Positions 8,336 through 17,622 of a stretch of DNA of 64,000 nucleotides are shown piece by piece (position 1 is the first letter of the stretch; every line of letters begins with the position of its first letter). The notes below the pieces were generated by a model. It saw only the letters and a program-made list of their open reading frames with translations. It was not told the DNA's origin and did not search any database. This DNA comes from SAR202 cluster bacterium bin22 (GTDB lineage: Bacteria > Chloroflexota > Dehalococcoidia > Lucifugimonadales > UBA3495). Both the position numbers and the translations under genes were made by a program. The stretch covers positions 99,656 to 163,655 of the forward strand of contig MPMM01000005.1 in the NCBI GenBank assembly GCA_002238505.1. Reading direction: 5' to 3'.

Positions 8336-8937
8336 GGCAAAACCTCCCTTTGACTATCGGCCAAAAGGATACAACCGGCACTGGGGAGTGTCAAGGAAGT
8401 TGTATTTGGCGCAGGGCCTTTCGATTATCGGTGGCAGCCATCGGCGGCGGCCCCTCGGGTCTCTTCAGGCGAGCCCGTGGGCAGGCACGGGACAAGCTTG
8501 TCGAGCCCCTGCGGACGGCACTTCAACAATCTCAGGGCCAACGTCAAAGGGGCGCACAGCAGATATTCCAATTACCCCCTCTTTGGCGTTGCGGCTGTCG
8601 CCGTTTAACGTGGTCGTAAACCGCACAAAGTCTCGCATTAATAAGAAAGGTCACCGCGACCGCAGCAGAATGGCTGAAGTCCTCGCTGGAGGTTGCTGCG
8701 TGGGAACCGAAACGGGGCCTTCAGACCGGAGTTGCGCTGCTGCGGTTCCGCTCGGCATGACATCTATTTGTTATGCCGTAGCCTTGCCCTTCTGTTTTTT
8801 ATGCTCTTCACCCTCCCTCCGTCCGGCCGCCCCCTATTATGGTACGATTCCACCTGCGCAGCCCCTCGGTACATTCTGGCTCGCTGCTCCGGTGCAACAA
8901 CCCTCCCAGCCCGGCAAATGCCTGGCGGAGATGGCGT
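8336..8937. other. Divergent intergenic region without a convincing gene
   Basis: About 600 bases between two divergent genes. Open frames here lack family features and look like chance. It must hold the promoters for both directions, but no clear -35/-10 pair stands out. A GC-rich, potentially structured stretch lies around 8650-8760; it does not match a riboswitch consensus that I know. Confidence 0.5.
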
Positions 8938-10053
8938 ATGAACATTGAAACAATTGCCGCCCAGGCCGCCCACAAGATTGATTCCGCCACCGGAGCGGTG
9001 GCTCCTCCCATCTACCTGTCCTCCACCTTCGAGCGGGATGCGGACGGACAGTACGGTCGCGGTTTCGTCTATTCCCGCTCCAACAACCCCAACCGGCAGG
9101 CCCTGGAGGAGTGCATGGCGCTGCTGGAGGGCGGAACCTCCGCGGCAGCCTTCTCTTCGGGCATGGCGGCCATATCCTCCGTGTTCCAGGCCCTGTCCCC
9201 GGGCGACCATATAGTCCTGCCCGGCGACTGCTACCACGGCACCTCCCAGGTTGTCCAGGAGATCTTTTCCCAATGGGGACTGGAAGCCACGACGGTGGAC
9301 CTGACCGACCCCAGCCGGGTAAGAGGCGCCCTGAGACCCAATACCCGCCTCGTCTGGATCGAAACACCATCCAATCCCGTCCTCAAGATTACCGACCTGG
9401 CCGCAATTGCAGCCATCGCCCACGATGCCGGGGCCCTGTGCGTCAGCGACAACACCTGGGCCAGCCCCATACTGCAGCAACCCCTGGCCCTGGGCGTGGA
9501 CCTAGTGGTCCACTCCACCACCAAGTACCTGGGCGGGCACGAGGATGTCCTCGGCGGCGTTGTCGTCAGCCGCGAGGATTCAGACTTCTTCCGGAGAATC
9601 CGGTCAATCCAGAGCCGGTACGGGGCGGTGCCCTCGCCCTTTGACTGCTGGTTGGTAATGCGGGGAATCCGGACTCTGGCCCTGCGCATGCCCGCCCACA
9701 GTGAACGCGCGCTCAAGATTGCGCGGTTCCTGCAGGAACAATCGCAGGTTGAGGCAGTCCACTACCCCGGCCTGCCCGACCACCCCGGCCACGCGACCGC
9801 CAGCGCCCAGATGTCAGGCTATGGCGGCATGCTGTCTTTCCAGGTCAGAGGCGGCATAGAGGCAGCCTTCGGGGTTGCGGCCGGAGTCAAGGTCTTCGTC
9901 CGCGCCACCAGCCTGGGCGGCACCCAGAGCCTCATCGAACACCGGGCTTCCATCGAGGGCCCGGCCAGTACAACGCCGGACAACCTGCTGCGGGTGTCCG
10001 TGGGCCTGGAAAACGTCGACGACCTCATTGCAGACCTGGCCCAGGCCCTCTAA
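8938..10053 (+). CDS. Cys/Met metabolism PLP enzyme (cystathionine gamma-synthase/lyase family)
   Basis: A 371-residue fold-type I PLP enzyme of the trans-sulfuration family. It has the N-terminal signature TGAVAPPIYLSSTF, the cofactor site SRSNNPNRQALEE, and the Schiff-base lysine K196 in STTKYLGGH. The C-terminal SLGGTQSLIEHRAS is the substrate-carboxylate motif. The ATG at 8938 is used because GGCGGAG lies 7 bases before it; an upstream in-frame start at 8839 adds residues without family similarity. It could act as cystathionine gamma-synthase, gamma-lyase or methionine gamma-lyase; sequence alone does not separate these. The gene stands alone, upstream of a DUF255 protein. Confidence 0.85.
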   Translation: MNIETIAAQAAHKIDSATGAVAPPIYLSSTFERDADGQYGRGFVYSRSNNPNRQALEECMALLEGGTSAAAFSSGMAAISSVFQALSPGDHIVLPGDCYHGTSQVVQEIFSQWGLEATTVDLTDPSRVRGALRPNTRLVWIETPSNPVLKITDLAAIAAIAHDAGALCVSDNTWASPILQQPLALGVDLVVHSTTKYLGGHEDVLGGVVVSREDSDFFRRIRSIQSRYGAVPSPFDCWLVMRGIRTLALRMPAHSERALKIARFLQEQSQVEAVHYPGLPDHPGHATASAQMSGYGGMLSFQVRGGIEAAFGVAAGVKVFVRATSLGGTQSLIEHRASIEGPASTTPDNLLRVSVGLENVDDLIADLAQAL

Positions 10054-10143
10054 CCCTGTCTCATACCTTCATATAAAGGTAGCGGCACATTTAAGGTAGA
10101 GGCTTCGCGGCGAATCGAACATCAGAATGCGGGAGACGGACAC

Positions 10144-11934
10144 ATGAGCCAACACGCGGGTGGGGACGCCATTGCCTGGCGGCCGTGGGACGAATCGGCC
10201 TTTGCGGCGGCCAGGGCCGAGGGCAAGCCGGTGCTGCTGACCCTGGGCGCAACCTGGTGCCACTGGTGCCACGTCATGGACGACACGGCCTACTCCGACC
10301 AGCGGGTAATTTCGCTGGTCAACTCCCGATTCATTCCCGTGCGCGTGGACGTGGACCAGCGTCCCGACATCTCCCTCCGTTACAACCAGGGCGGGTTTCC
10401 CTCGGTGGCTTTCCTGACCGGCGATGGCCGGTTCCTGGCCGGCCGTCCCTATACGCCCTCCGACGAAATGGTCGCTCTCCTGGAGCAGGTATCCAGCGGC
10501 GAAATCACCTCCGCGGAAACCCGCGCCGCCAACCCCGCCGGGTCCCACGGCCATTCCGAAGGCAGTTCCGGCAGCAGTTCCCCGACCAATACTGTGCTTG
10601 ATAGCCTGACCGGACTCTATGACGAACAGTTCGGCGGCTTCGGGGTCGAGCCCAAACAGCCTCCGTGGGAAGCCCTGCGATTTCTGCTGGCCCGCTACTC
10701 CCTGTCCGGTGACCGGTTGACCCTCGCAATGGTGGAGCGCACCCTCCAGGGTATGTGGCACGGCATCTACGACCACAAGGACCAGGGTTTCTTCCGATAC
10801 TCGGTCAGCCGCGACTGGAAGGTGCCCCACTACGAGAAGATGCTGGTCAGCAACGCCAGCCTGGCCGTCACCTGCCTTGAGGCATACCAGGTGACCCGCA
10901 AAAGCATCTACCGCGAGGCGGCTGAAGGTGTCCTCAATTACCTGATGGCAACCCTCTACTGTCCCGACGAAGGCCTGTTCTTCGCCAGCCAGGACGCCGA
11001 CGAGCCCTACTACCAGAAGTCGTGGAAGGACCGGGATGCGTCGCCCCCGCCGCCCATTGATCACACCTTCTACGCCGGATGGAACGCCCTGGCTGCCCAC
11101 ACCCTTATCTTTGCCGCCGGAGCGCTGGGCAGCAACCGGTACCACCGATTGGGCCGCGCCGTCCTGCAAAAGCTGTGGCAAGAAAGCTGGACGCCTTCCG
11201 GTGGACTGTCGCGGGTTGCTGGTGAAACGGAGAATACCCTACCCGTGCTGGCAGACCAGGTCAGCTTACTGCGCGCCTGGCTGGCTCACTACCAGGCAAC
11301 GGGCGATCCGCCAGGTCTGGCCCGGGCGGTGGAAGTCGCTGCGGTAACCCAGCGGCTGTTCGGCGCTCCCGAAGGCGGTTGCTACGACACGGTGGCGCCC
11401 CGCTCCTTTGAGGCCGCCTTCCTGCCCCGGGAGCAGCCCGTGCTGGACAACGGTCACTGGGCCGAGGCTTTGCAGACCCTCGAACTTCTCACCGGCGACA
11501 GCGAGTACGGCAAACAGGCCGGCGCAACCCTGGCAGCCTTCGATGCCGTCGTGCCGGGACGAAGCTACCTGGGCGGCCACGCCTCCCGGCGCATGGAGGA
11601 GGACGAGGAAGCCCTCTTCCTCCCCGCCGGTTCAGCGTGGGGCAGGGCAAAAGACATGCAGACCTGCGGTCCGGTGCGCCTGGTCCTGGTGGGCGATTCA
11701 TCAACGGGCGAGTACCGCCGCCTGCTTCGCGCCGCCCTTCGGGTGTACGCTCCCCACCGGGTAATCCTGCCCCTTGACATCAGTCGAGATCCCGAAATGG
11801 TCCACGCCCTCGGCTTTCCGCCGCGAAGGGAAGCCGCCCTGTACGCCTGCATGGGCGACCGCTGCCTCGCTCCCATAACCGCTCCCCGCGAGGTACAAGC
11901 CATGGCCCGCTCGCGCCCCTGGGCCACGGTTTAG
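10144..11934 (+). CDS. DUF255 thioredoxin-like/six-hairpin glycosidase-fold protein (YyaL/SPATA20 type)
   Basis: A 596-residue protein. The first 130 residues form a thioredoxin-like domain with the diagnostic WCHWCHVM motif, followed by VNSRFIPVRVDVDQRPD and GGFPSVAFLTGDG. The rest matches the alpha/alpha six-hairpin region of the YyaL family (GGFGVEPKQPPWEALRFLL, HYEKMLVSNASL, FFASQDADE, YAGWNALAAHTL). The biochemical role of this widespread family is unsettled. At 596 residues it is somewhat shorter than typical members. A GC-rich hairpin about 25 bases after the stop probably ends the transcript. Confidence 0.85.
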   Translation: MSQHAGGDAIAWRPWDESAFAAARAEGKPVLLTLGATWCHWCHVMDDTAYSDQRVISLVNSRFIPVRVDVDQRPDISLRYNQGGFPSVAFLTGDGRFLAGRPYTPSDEMVALLEQVSSGEITSAETRAANPAGSHGHSEGSSGSSSPTNTVLDSLTGLYDEQFGGFGVEPKQPPWEALRFLLARYSLSGDRLTLAMVERTLQGMWHGIYDHKDQGFFRYSVSRDWKVPHYEKMLVSNASLAVTCLEAYQVTRKSIYREAAEGVLNYLMATLYCPDEGLFFASQDADEPYYQKSWKDRDASPPPPIDHTFYAGWNALAAHTLIFAAGALGSNRYHRLGRAVLQKLWQESWTPSGGLSRVAGETENTLPVLADQVSLLRAWLAHYQATGDPPGLARAVEVAAVTQRLFGAPEGGCYDTVAPRSFEAAFLPREQPVLDNGHWAEALQTLELLTGDSEYGKQAGATLAAFDAVVPGRSYLGGHASRRMEEDEEALFLPAGSAWGRAKDMQTCGPVRLVLVGDSSTGEYRRLLRAALRVYAPHRVILPLDISRDPEMVHALGFPPRREAALYACMGDRCLAPITAPREVQAMARSRPWATV

Positions 11935-11960
11935 CCCGGGTCCACGCCAATCGACCTGTG

Positions 11961-11984
11961 GGGGCAGACCGGCGGGTCTGCCCC
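11961..11984 (+). terminator. GC-rich hairpin after the DUF255 gene
   Basis: A 10-bp perfect stem GGGGCAGACC/GGTCTGCCCC with a 4-base loop, 26 bases after the stop codon. No T-run follows, so it may be an inefficient intrinsic terminator or a member of the hairpin repeats found elsewhere in the window. Confidence 0.5.
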
Positions 11985-12135
11985 GTGCTGGTTCCGAAAC
12001 TGCCTGGGTCGGAACCCCGCCATCCCTAGTACCCTTCCGAACACCCTTGTTGACCATCACCCGTTGCAGTGCTAACGTCCATAGCAGGTACATCGCAACA
12101 CAATGCGCATTCAGCATCGCCAGGAGGAGGTCGTC

Positions 12136-14082
12136 ATGGCCATTCCCGTGGAGAAAACCAGCGTCTCAACCACGGATCAGCAGGCCAGCCATCCCCTTGA
12201 CCCTCTTACATCCGGGGAAATCATCCGGGCCGCCAGCATCCTGAAGCAGGAACGGAGTCTTGGCCCCCGGGTACGCTTCGAGACCATCGTCCTTAACGAG
12301 CCCGACAAGGCCTGTGTCGCCGGATTCTCGGCGGGCGACCCCGTTCTCCGCGAGGCTTTCCTGGTCGTACTCGACAATGAGACCGAATCGACTTACGAGG
12401 CCACCGTTTCCCTCAATGAAGGAATGGTGACTTCCTGGAAGCACATCCCCGGCGTGCAGCCCAGGATAATGTTCGACGAGTTTGCCGAGTGCGAGGCCAC
12501 GGTCCAGGCAGATCCCCAGTTTCAGGCCGCGCTCAAGAAGCGGGGCATAACCGACCCTGACCTGGTAATGGTTGACCCCTGGTCTGCCGGATACTACGGA
12601 TACGAGGATGAAGAGGGGCGCCGCCTGGCCCTGACCCGAAACTTCCTTCGCTCCGGACCCAACGACAATGGCTACGCCCGCCCCATCGAGGGCCTCAGCG
12701 CCCTGGTTGACCTCAACAAGATGGAAATCATGCGCATTGACGACTACGGCGTCATCCCCCTGCCCCCCAACCCGGGCAACTACGCCGCCGAGTTCGTTGA
12801 GGAGTTCCGCCAGGACCTGAAGCCCCTGGAAATTACCCAGCCCGAGGGCCCCAGCTTTACCGTTGACGGCTACGGCGTAACCTGGCAGAAGTGGCATCTG
12901 CGCGTGGGATTCACCCCCAGGGAAGGCCTGGTCCTCCACCAGATTGGCTACGAAGACCAGGGCCGCATCCGTCCCGTCCTGCACCGCGCCGCCCTGTCCG
13001 ACATGGTTGTCCCCTACGGCGACCCCAGCGCCGACCACTATCGCAAGAACGCCTTCGACGCCGGGGAGTACGGCATCGGTTCCCTGACCAACCCCCTCAC
13101 CCTGGGCTGCGACTGCCTGGGAGAGATCTATTACTTTGACGCCCACCTGAACACCGGCAGCGGCGAGGCCTTCACCATCCCCAACGCCGTCTGCATGCAC
13201 GAGGAAGACTACGGCATCCTGTGGAAGCATACCGACTGGCGCACCGGCCACGTGGAGGTCCGCCGTTCCCGCCGGCTGGTCATTTCCAGCGTAGCCACGG
13301 TGGGCAACTACGAGTACGGCTTCTTCTGGTATCTCTACCAGGATGGCGGCATCCAGCTGGAAATAAAGCTGACCGGCATCATCAATACGGCGGGCATCGC
13401 GGAGGGCGAGGTTCCCGCCCACGGGACCCTGGTGGCGCCCCAGCTAAACGCCCACATCCACCAGCACTTCTTCAACTTCCGGCTGGACCTGGACGTGGAC
13501 GGACCTTCTAACACCGTCCTCGAAGTCAACACGGTGGCCGAAGCTCCGGGCCCCGACAACCCCCACGCCAACGCCTTCCACGCCGAGGCAACACCGCTGA
13601 AATCGGAACTGGAGGCCCAGCGGGTTGTGGACCCCATGAGCGGCCGCTACTGGCTGGTGACCAACCCCGAGGTAAAGAACGCCCTGGGGCAGCCGGTAGG
13701 CTACAAGCTGATGCCGGGGGAGAACATTCTGCCCTTTGCCCACCCCAGCGCCAGCATAATGAAGCGGGCTGGATTCATGAGCAAGCACCTGTGGGTGACG
13801 CCCTATACTTCCGGCGAACTGTCGGCCACGGGTCCATACCCCAACCAGCACCCCGGCGGGGCTGGCCTGCCCGAGTACACCAGGAATGACCGCAATGTGG
13901 AAAATACCGACGTGGTGCTGTGGTACACCCTGGGCTACCACCACGTGCCCCGGCCCGAGGACTGGCCCATCTCCCCGGTGGCCTACTGCGGATTCAGCCT
14001 GAAACCGGTGGGGTTCTTCGACACCAACCCGGTTCTGGACGTCCCGCCCAGCGCCCACCACAACGGCGCCTGCCACACCTGA
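12136..14082 (+). CDS. Copper-containing primary-amine oxidase
   Basis: A 648-residue copper/topaquinone amine oxidase that converts primary amines to aldehydes with release of ammonia and H2O2. The cofactor precursor is Y392 in VGNYEYG. The copper ligands are H440 and H442 (NAHIHQH) and H603 (YHHVPRPEDWP), and the catalytic base is D308 in NAFDAGEYGIG. Spacing agrees closely with Arthrobacter enzymes. The ATG at 12136 has AGGAGGAGG 7 bases upstream and is preferred to the ATG at 12103. No signal peptide is visible, so it is probably cytoplasmic. The gene is monocistronic, ending near a 30-bp perfect palindrome. Confidence 0.95.
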   Translation: MAIPVEKTSVSTTDQQASHPLDPLTSGEIIRAASILKQERSLGPRVRFETIVLNEPDKACVAGFSAGDPVLREAFLVVLDNETESTYEATVSLNEGMVTSWKHIPGVQPRIMFDEFAECEATVQADPQFQAALKKRGITDPDLVMVDPWSAGYYGYEDEEGRRLALTRNFLRSGPNDNGYARPIEGLSALVDLNKMEIMRIDDYGVIPLPPNPGNYAAEFVEEFRQDLKPLEITQPEGPSFTVDGYGVTWQKWHLRVGFTPREGLVLHQIGYEDQGRIRPVLHRAALSDMVVPYGDPSADHYRKNAFDAGEYGIGSLTNPLTLGCDCLGEIYYFDAHLNTGSGEAFTIPNAVCMHEEDYGILWKHTDWRTGHVEVRRSRRLVISSVATVGNYEYGFFWYLYQDGGIQLEIKLTGIINTAGIAEGEVPAHGTLVAPQLNAHIHQHFFNFRLDLDVDGPSNTVLEVNTVAEAPGPDNPHANAFHAEATPLKSELEAQRVVDPMSGRYWLVTNPEVKNALGQPVGYKLMPGENILPFAHPSASIMKRAGFMSKHLWVTPYTSGELSATGPYPNQHPGGAGLPEYTRNDRNVENTDVVLWYTLGYHHVPRPEDWPISPVAYCGFSLKPVGFFDTNPVLDVPPSAHHNGACHT

Positions 14083-14110
14083 TTCGATATCAAAAGAACG
14101 CACCCCGCAA

Positions 14111-14140
14111 CGCAGGGGCGATTCGCGAATCGCCCCTGCG
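14111..14140. terminator. 30-bp perfect palindrome after the amine oxidase gene
   Basis: Bases 14111-14140 are fully self-complementary (CGCAGGGGCGATTCG and its complement). It lies 28 bases after the amine oxidase stop. A degraded copy sits at the znuC-like stop (38231-38258) and a related stem follows the TPP enzyme (43398-43425), so it is both a likely terminator and a dispersed repeat. Confidence 0.7.
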
Positions 14141-14538
14141 CCTCAAAACGGCCACGCTTCTAGATGGCCGAGCTCCCGGCGCAATTCGCGTGAGCGCCCC
14201 CCATTATGCTGATCAAGATAGATGGTCCGCCCCGGTCATTAGCAGTCTTACGACCCCTTGGGTGGAACAGGGTTTAGCCGGAAGCTGCGTCTCCCCGGGA
14301 TGAACCAATCGAGATTGGCTTTGACGGGCAGGCCTTTTGGAGTAGCTCCCGTCAGTCCCAAAACATCGCGGACTACAAGAAAAGACGCCGACGGTATTGC
14401 CGTCGGCGCCGGTAAAGCCCCTATGGTTGGAGGCGGGTTTATTCCCCGGCCATCCCGGACTGGGCAAGAATCTTTGCGCCCCGATAGCGGGAAGGGGTTT
14501 GACGGTGACTAATCTCCTGGATGTTCGGGCGTAAGGGT
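14141..14538. other. Intergenic region, nothing recognised
   Basis: About 400 bases between the amine oxidase gene and the convergent PPC-domain gene. Short open frames on both strands show no family features. No promoter or RNA motif was recognised. Confidence 0.4.
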
Positions 14539-14934
14539 TTAGCTGTTGGTATCTTCAATGACCTGGAGATATACGAAGGCGCCGGTAAAGCAGGTAGCGT
14601 CTTCACAGTGGCCGCCGACGATTTCGCCTGATGGTTTTGCAGCGGCTACGTGTAGATGAACGTAGACTCCACCATCCTCCAAAGGCTGAATGTAACCGTC
14701 TGCGGTGACCAGTTCCATAATCTCGTCGATGGTTTCCCTTTCATGATCCCTTTCGAGACTGCAGAGATTGCGGCGCTTGAGTTGGGTCAGGCTTCCGATG
14801 CAGGACATTACGGAGGCTTCGCGAATGCCTTCTGAATGAGCCAGGGATTCGATGCTTTTAATGAGGGAATCCCCCGCTTGCAGGCGGTGGTAAACGACAC
14901 GGGATGCCTTGGTGTCCCAATTTTTTACGACCAT
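14539..14934 (-). CDS. PPC-domain (DUF296) protein
   Basis: A 131-residue single-domain protein of the plant/prokaryote-conserved (PPC/DUF296) family: LQAGDSLIKSIESLAHSEGI at the N-terminus, ASVMSCIGSLTQ, then VYVHLHVAAA...GEIVGGHCEDATCFTGAFVYLQV. The HxH and GGH residues normally bind a metal in this trimeric fold. Free-standing bacterial members are often called DNA-binding, but their function is not well established. A GGGAGGA ribosome site lies only about three bases before the ATG, closer than usual. The DinB-family gene is divergent about 115 bases away, so the two may share a control region. Confidence 0.8.
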   Translation of the reverse strand: MVVKNWDTKASRVVYHRLQAGDSLIKSIESLAHSEGIREASVMSCIGSLTQLKRRNLCSLERDHERETIDEIMELVTADGYIQPLEDGGVYVHLHVAAAKPSGEIVGGHCEDATCFTGAFVYLQVIEDTNS

Positions 14935-15049
14935 TCGTCCTCCCGCTAATGTGTGATTCCGACATTATACACACTTGGAACTCTGGCGGTTTTGGGGCTG
15001 TTACAATTAGCGCCGCGACCCCAAGTTAACAAACTTATGGAGAGTAATC

Positions 15050-15577
15050 ATGGCTGTTTCCACCGGAATATCAAATGCGCTGGAACGCAACTGGGGCATG
15101 ATCGACCGTGCCATAGACGGGCTGAGTGACGAAATCCTGGCACGCCGGGTGTCCGACAGCGACAATTCCATCGGCTGGCTTCTTTTTCACATGAGCCGGG
15201 TGGTGGACGTCTTCATGAACACCAGGTTCCAGGGCAAGCCCCAGATATGGACAGAGGACGGCTGGTGCGAGAAATTCGGCCTGGGCGACGACCCGGAGAC
15301 CACCGGCCAGGGCTGGGACGCGGAGCGCGTGGCCGCGTGGCCGGTTCCCTCAAAAGACCTCCTGGTAGGCTACTATGAGGCCATGAAGGCCTGCTGCCGG
15401 GAGTATATGTCCACGGTGACCGACGAGGAACTGAGCGTCACCATGAGCATGAGGCCCGGCATGGACCCCGAGCCGAAAGAGACCCTCATTGGTGTCCTGG
15501 TCTATGACAACATCGTCCACGGAGGCCAGATAGCCTTCCTGCGCGGCCACTGGGAAGGCATGGGCTGGTTCATCTAG
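15050..15577 (+). CDS. DinB-family protein (DUF664-like)
   Basis: A 175-residue four-helix-bundle protein of the DinB/YfiT superfamily, members of which are metal-dependent thiol transferases or unknown stress proteins. Visible metal-site candidates are H in GWLLFHMSRVVDVF and H in IVHGGQIAFLRGH near the C-terminus, with the family pattern of about 100 residues between them. GGAGAG precedes the ATG by 5 bases. A perfect 12-bp hairpin follows the gene. A second DinB protein is at 30079-30606. Substrate unknown. Confidence 0.8.
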   Translation: MAVSTGISNALERNWGMIDRAIDGLSDEILARRVSDSDNSIGWLLFHMSRVVDVFMNTRFQGKPQIWTEDGWCEKFGLGDDPETTGQGWDAERVAAWPVPSKDLLVGYYEAMKACCREYMSTVTDEELSVTMSMRPGMDPEPKETLIGVLVYDNIVHGGQIAFLRGHWEGMGWFI

Positions 15578-15633
15578 CCTGGCGGGGCAGGGCTGCCCCT
15601 TTCTTCAGGTTTGCCAATTTCTTCAGGATAAAC

Positions 15634-15665
15634 GAAGAGCACGGCTTGAGTTCGCCGTGCTCTTC
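15634..15665. terminator. Bidirectional terminator hairpin between convergent genes
   Basis: Perfect 12-bp stem GAAGAGCACGGC/GCCGTGCTCTTC with an 8-base loop, in the convergent space between the DinB gene and the aminopeptidase gene. No long T-run on either side. Confidence 0.7.
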
Positions 15666-15736
15666 CCTGAAATTCGTGCCCACGCAGAACGGGCAGGTTC
15701 AGGCTGTCCGAGCGCAGGGCAGGATGCGCCTGCCCG

Positions 15737-17557
15737 TCAGGGGGTCTGGCAAGCCTCCCGCAGCCACTCCCGGTCCTCGCCCTCCAGCATGGGGGCGATG
15801 GTGTCCCACACCTGCTGGTGGTATTCCTCCAGCCACTGGCGTTCCCCCTTGGAAAGCTGGTCCCAGTCGATGAGTTCCTTTTCGAAGGGAATCAGGGTCA
15901 ACGCTTCCATCTGCAGCCACTTCCGGCCGTCGGGATGCCCGGGCATCTCCTCGTCGGGGGCGACAACGTACAGGTTTTCCAGGCGCACGCCGCCCCATCC
16001 CGCCTCGTAGTAGCCCGGTTCGTTGGAGACAATCATCCCGACCTTGAACGGCTCGTCGGCCCCCCTGGGCGTGATCCGCTGAGGTCCTTCGTGGACGTTC
16101 AGAAAGGCGCCGACGCCGTGGCCTGTTCCGTGCCCGTAGTCGAGTCCCGCGTTCCACAGGAAGGTGCGCGCCAGGGCATCCAGGCCAATACCTCCCGTTC
16201 CTTCGGGGAATTTCTGCATCGCCAGGTTGATGTGGCCGCGCAGGACCAGGGTGTAGATTTCCTTCTGGCGTTCCGACGGTTCGCCGACAATCACAGTGCG
16301 CGTATCGTCGGTAGTGCCGCCCTTCAACTGTACGCCGGAGTCAACCAGGAACAGTTCACCGTCGCAGAGCGGAACATCGGGGCTGGCGTCGGCGTAGTGG
16401 ACGATGGCCCCGTTGGCTCCCGCCGCGGCGATGGTGGTGAAGCTGAGGTCGTAGAAGCCTTCCTCGCTGGCGTACTCTTCATACAATATCTGGCTGTAAC
16501 CCGCCTCGCTGACCGTCTCGCCCGCCTTGATCGAGTCCTGCAGCCGCTTGAAGCTGCGGATTTTGGCGGCGGCGGCGTGCCGGTGGGAGTTTCGGGCTGC
16601 TGCAATCTCCATTTCGTTCTTGATGGCTTTAAGCGCCACTGTCGGATTGGGCTTCTCCAGCAGCTTCTGGTCTTCGTGAAGCATCAGCCTGGTGCCCATC
16701 GTGGTCCCGCTGGGATCCAACCAGACCAGGCCCGAGGCTTCCGCGCCGTAACGACTCATCGCACCGGCGTAGGCGCCGTAGGGTTCGAAGTCGATTAGCG
16801 AGGCCAGGGCATCCTTCACCTCCTGGGGAGGGGAAACTCGGGTGAAGCAGGTGGCGCGCTCCCGGTCAATGACCAGGTAGCCCTCGAAAACGGGATTGAA
16901 GGCAATATCCGTGCCCCGGAGATTCGTTACCCACGCAATCTCGTCCAGCTTGGTCAGCACGAGCAGTGTGGCTCCCGCATTTTCCGTCTCTTTGCGGATG
17001 TCTGACAGCTTCTCGGCGACGCCGCAACCGGTGAGGTCGTCGGGCAACTGGTAAATGGGATTTGCTGGCGCCGGCGGTTGCTCGTCCCACACGGCGTCCA
17101 CCAGGTTGTCGTTGACCGGCACCAGGGCGGAATCCGGAGATTTCAAGGCAGCCTTGTAGGCAGAGTGGGCCTGCATCGAGACCACGAAGGGGTCGAATCC
17201 CACGCGTATGCTGCCCCGTTGCTCTTCCATCTCGGTCAACCACTGGCTGAGGAACTTCTCCCCGGCCAGCCCAAGCTTGTGGACGCGGAAATTGTCGTGG
17301 TCCACCTCGTCGTCCGCCTGAATGTGGTAACGGGAGTCCACAAACAGGTGGCTCCCATCCGGACAGATCAGGGCGTCGCCGGCGGAGCCCCGGAACCCGG
17401 TGATGGCCGTCCGGCGGCGCGTATATTCGGGCACATACTCGTTCAGGTGGGCGTCGGAGGAAAGTACAAGGTAAGCGTCCACCTGGGCCTCTTCCATCCG
17501 CCGGTGTAGTCTGGTAAGCCGGTCTGAGAGCGTCTGCTTGTCATCTGTCATGGTCAT
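15737..17557 (-). CDS. pepP: Xaa-Pro aminopeptidase (M24B, aminopeptidase P family)
   Basis: A 606-residue M24 metallopeptidase that removes N-terminal residues before proline. Two creatinase-N-like domains precede the pita-bread catalytic domain. Metal ligands are visible in order: Asp in FLVDSGVQ, Asp in TTDDTRTV, His in GHGTGHGVGAFLNVHEGP, Glu in VSNEPGYYE and Glu in VRLENLYVV. The length and three-domain layout match the large eukaryote-like aminopeptidase P form. The start has AGAGGAG 5 bases upstream. It lies downstream of an alpha/beta hydrolase and an oligopeptide-type ABC transporter on the same strand, which fits uptake followed by cleavage of proline-containing peptides. Confidence 0.95.
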   Translation of the reverse strand: MTMTDDKQTLSDRLTRLHRRMEEAQVDAYLVLSSDAHLNEYVPEYTRRRTAITGFRGSAGDALICPDGSHLFVDSRYHIQADDEVDHDNFRVHKLGLAGEKFLSQWLTEMEEQRGSIRVGFDPFVVSMQAHSAYKAALKSPDSALVPVNDNLVDAVWDEQPPAPANPIYQLPDDLTGCGVAEKLSDIRKETENAGATLLVLTKLDEIAWVTNLRGTDIAFNPVFEGYLVIDRERATCFTRVSPPQEVKDALASLIDFEPYGAYAGAMSRYGAEASGLVWLDPSGTTMGTRLMLHEDQKLLEKPNPTVALKAIKNEMEIAAARNSHRHAAAAKIRSFKRLQDSIKAGETVSEAGYSQILYEEYASEEGFYDLSFTTIAAAGANGAIVHYADASPDVPLCDGELFLVDSGVQLKGGTTDDTRTVIVGEPSERQKEIYTLVLRGHINLAMQKFPEGTGGIGLDALARTFLWNAGLDYGHGTGHGVGAFLNVHEGPQRITPRGADEPFKVGMIVSNEPGYYEAGWGGVRLENLYVVAPDEEMPGHPDGRKWLQMEALTLIPFEKELIDWDQLSKGERQWLEEYHQQVWDTIAPMLEGEDREWLREACQTP

Positions 17558-17622
17558 CGATACTCCTCTGGGACGAATCTGGCCCCCGGCTCCTGCCGGG
17601 GAGGGTTGAGCGGGATCCTTAA

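Noticed and set aside
8640..8770. Possible T-box or SAM riboswitch upstream of the trans-sulfuration enzyme
   Set aside because: Fragments such as TGGGAACCG resemble parts of the T-box consensus, but spacing and the other conserved elements do not fit, and no terminator/antiterminator pair is clear.
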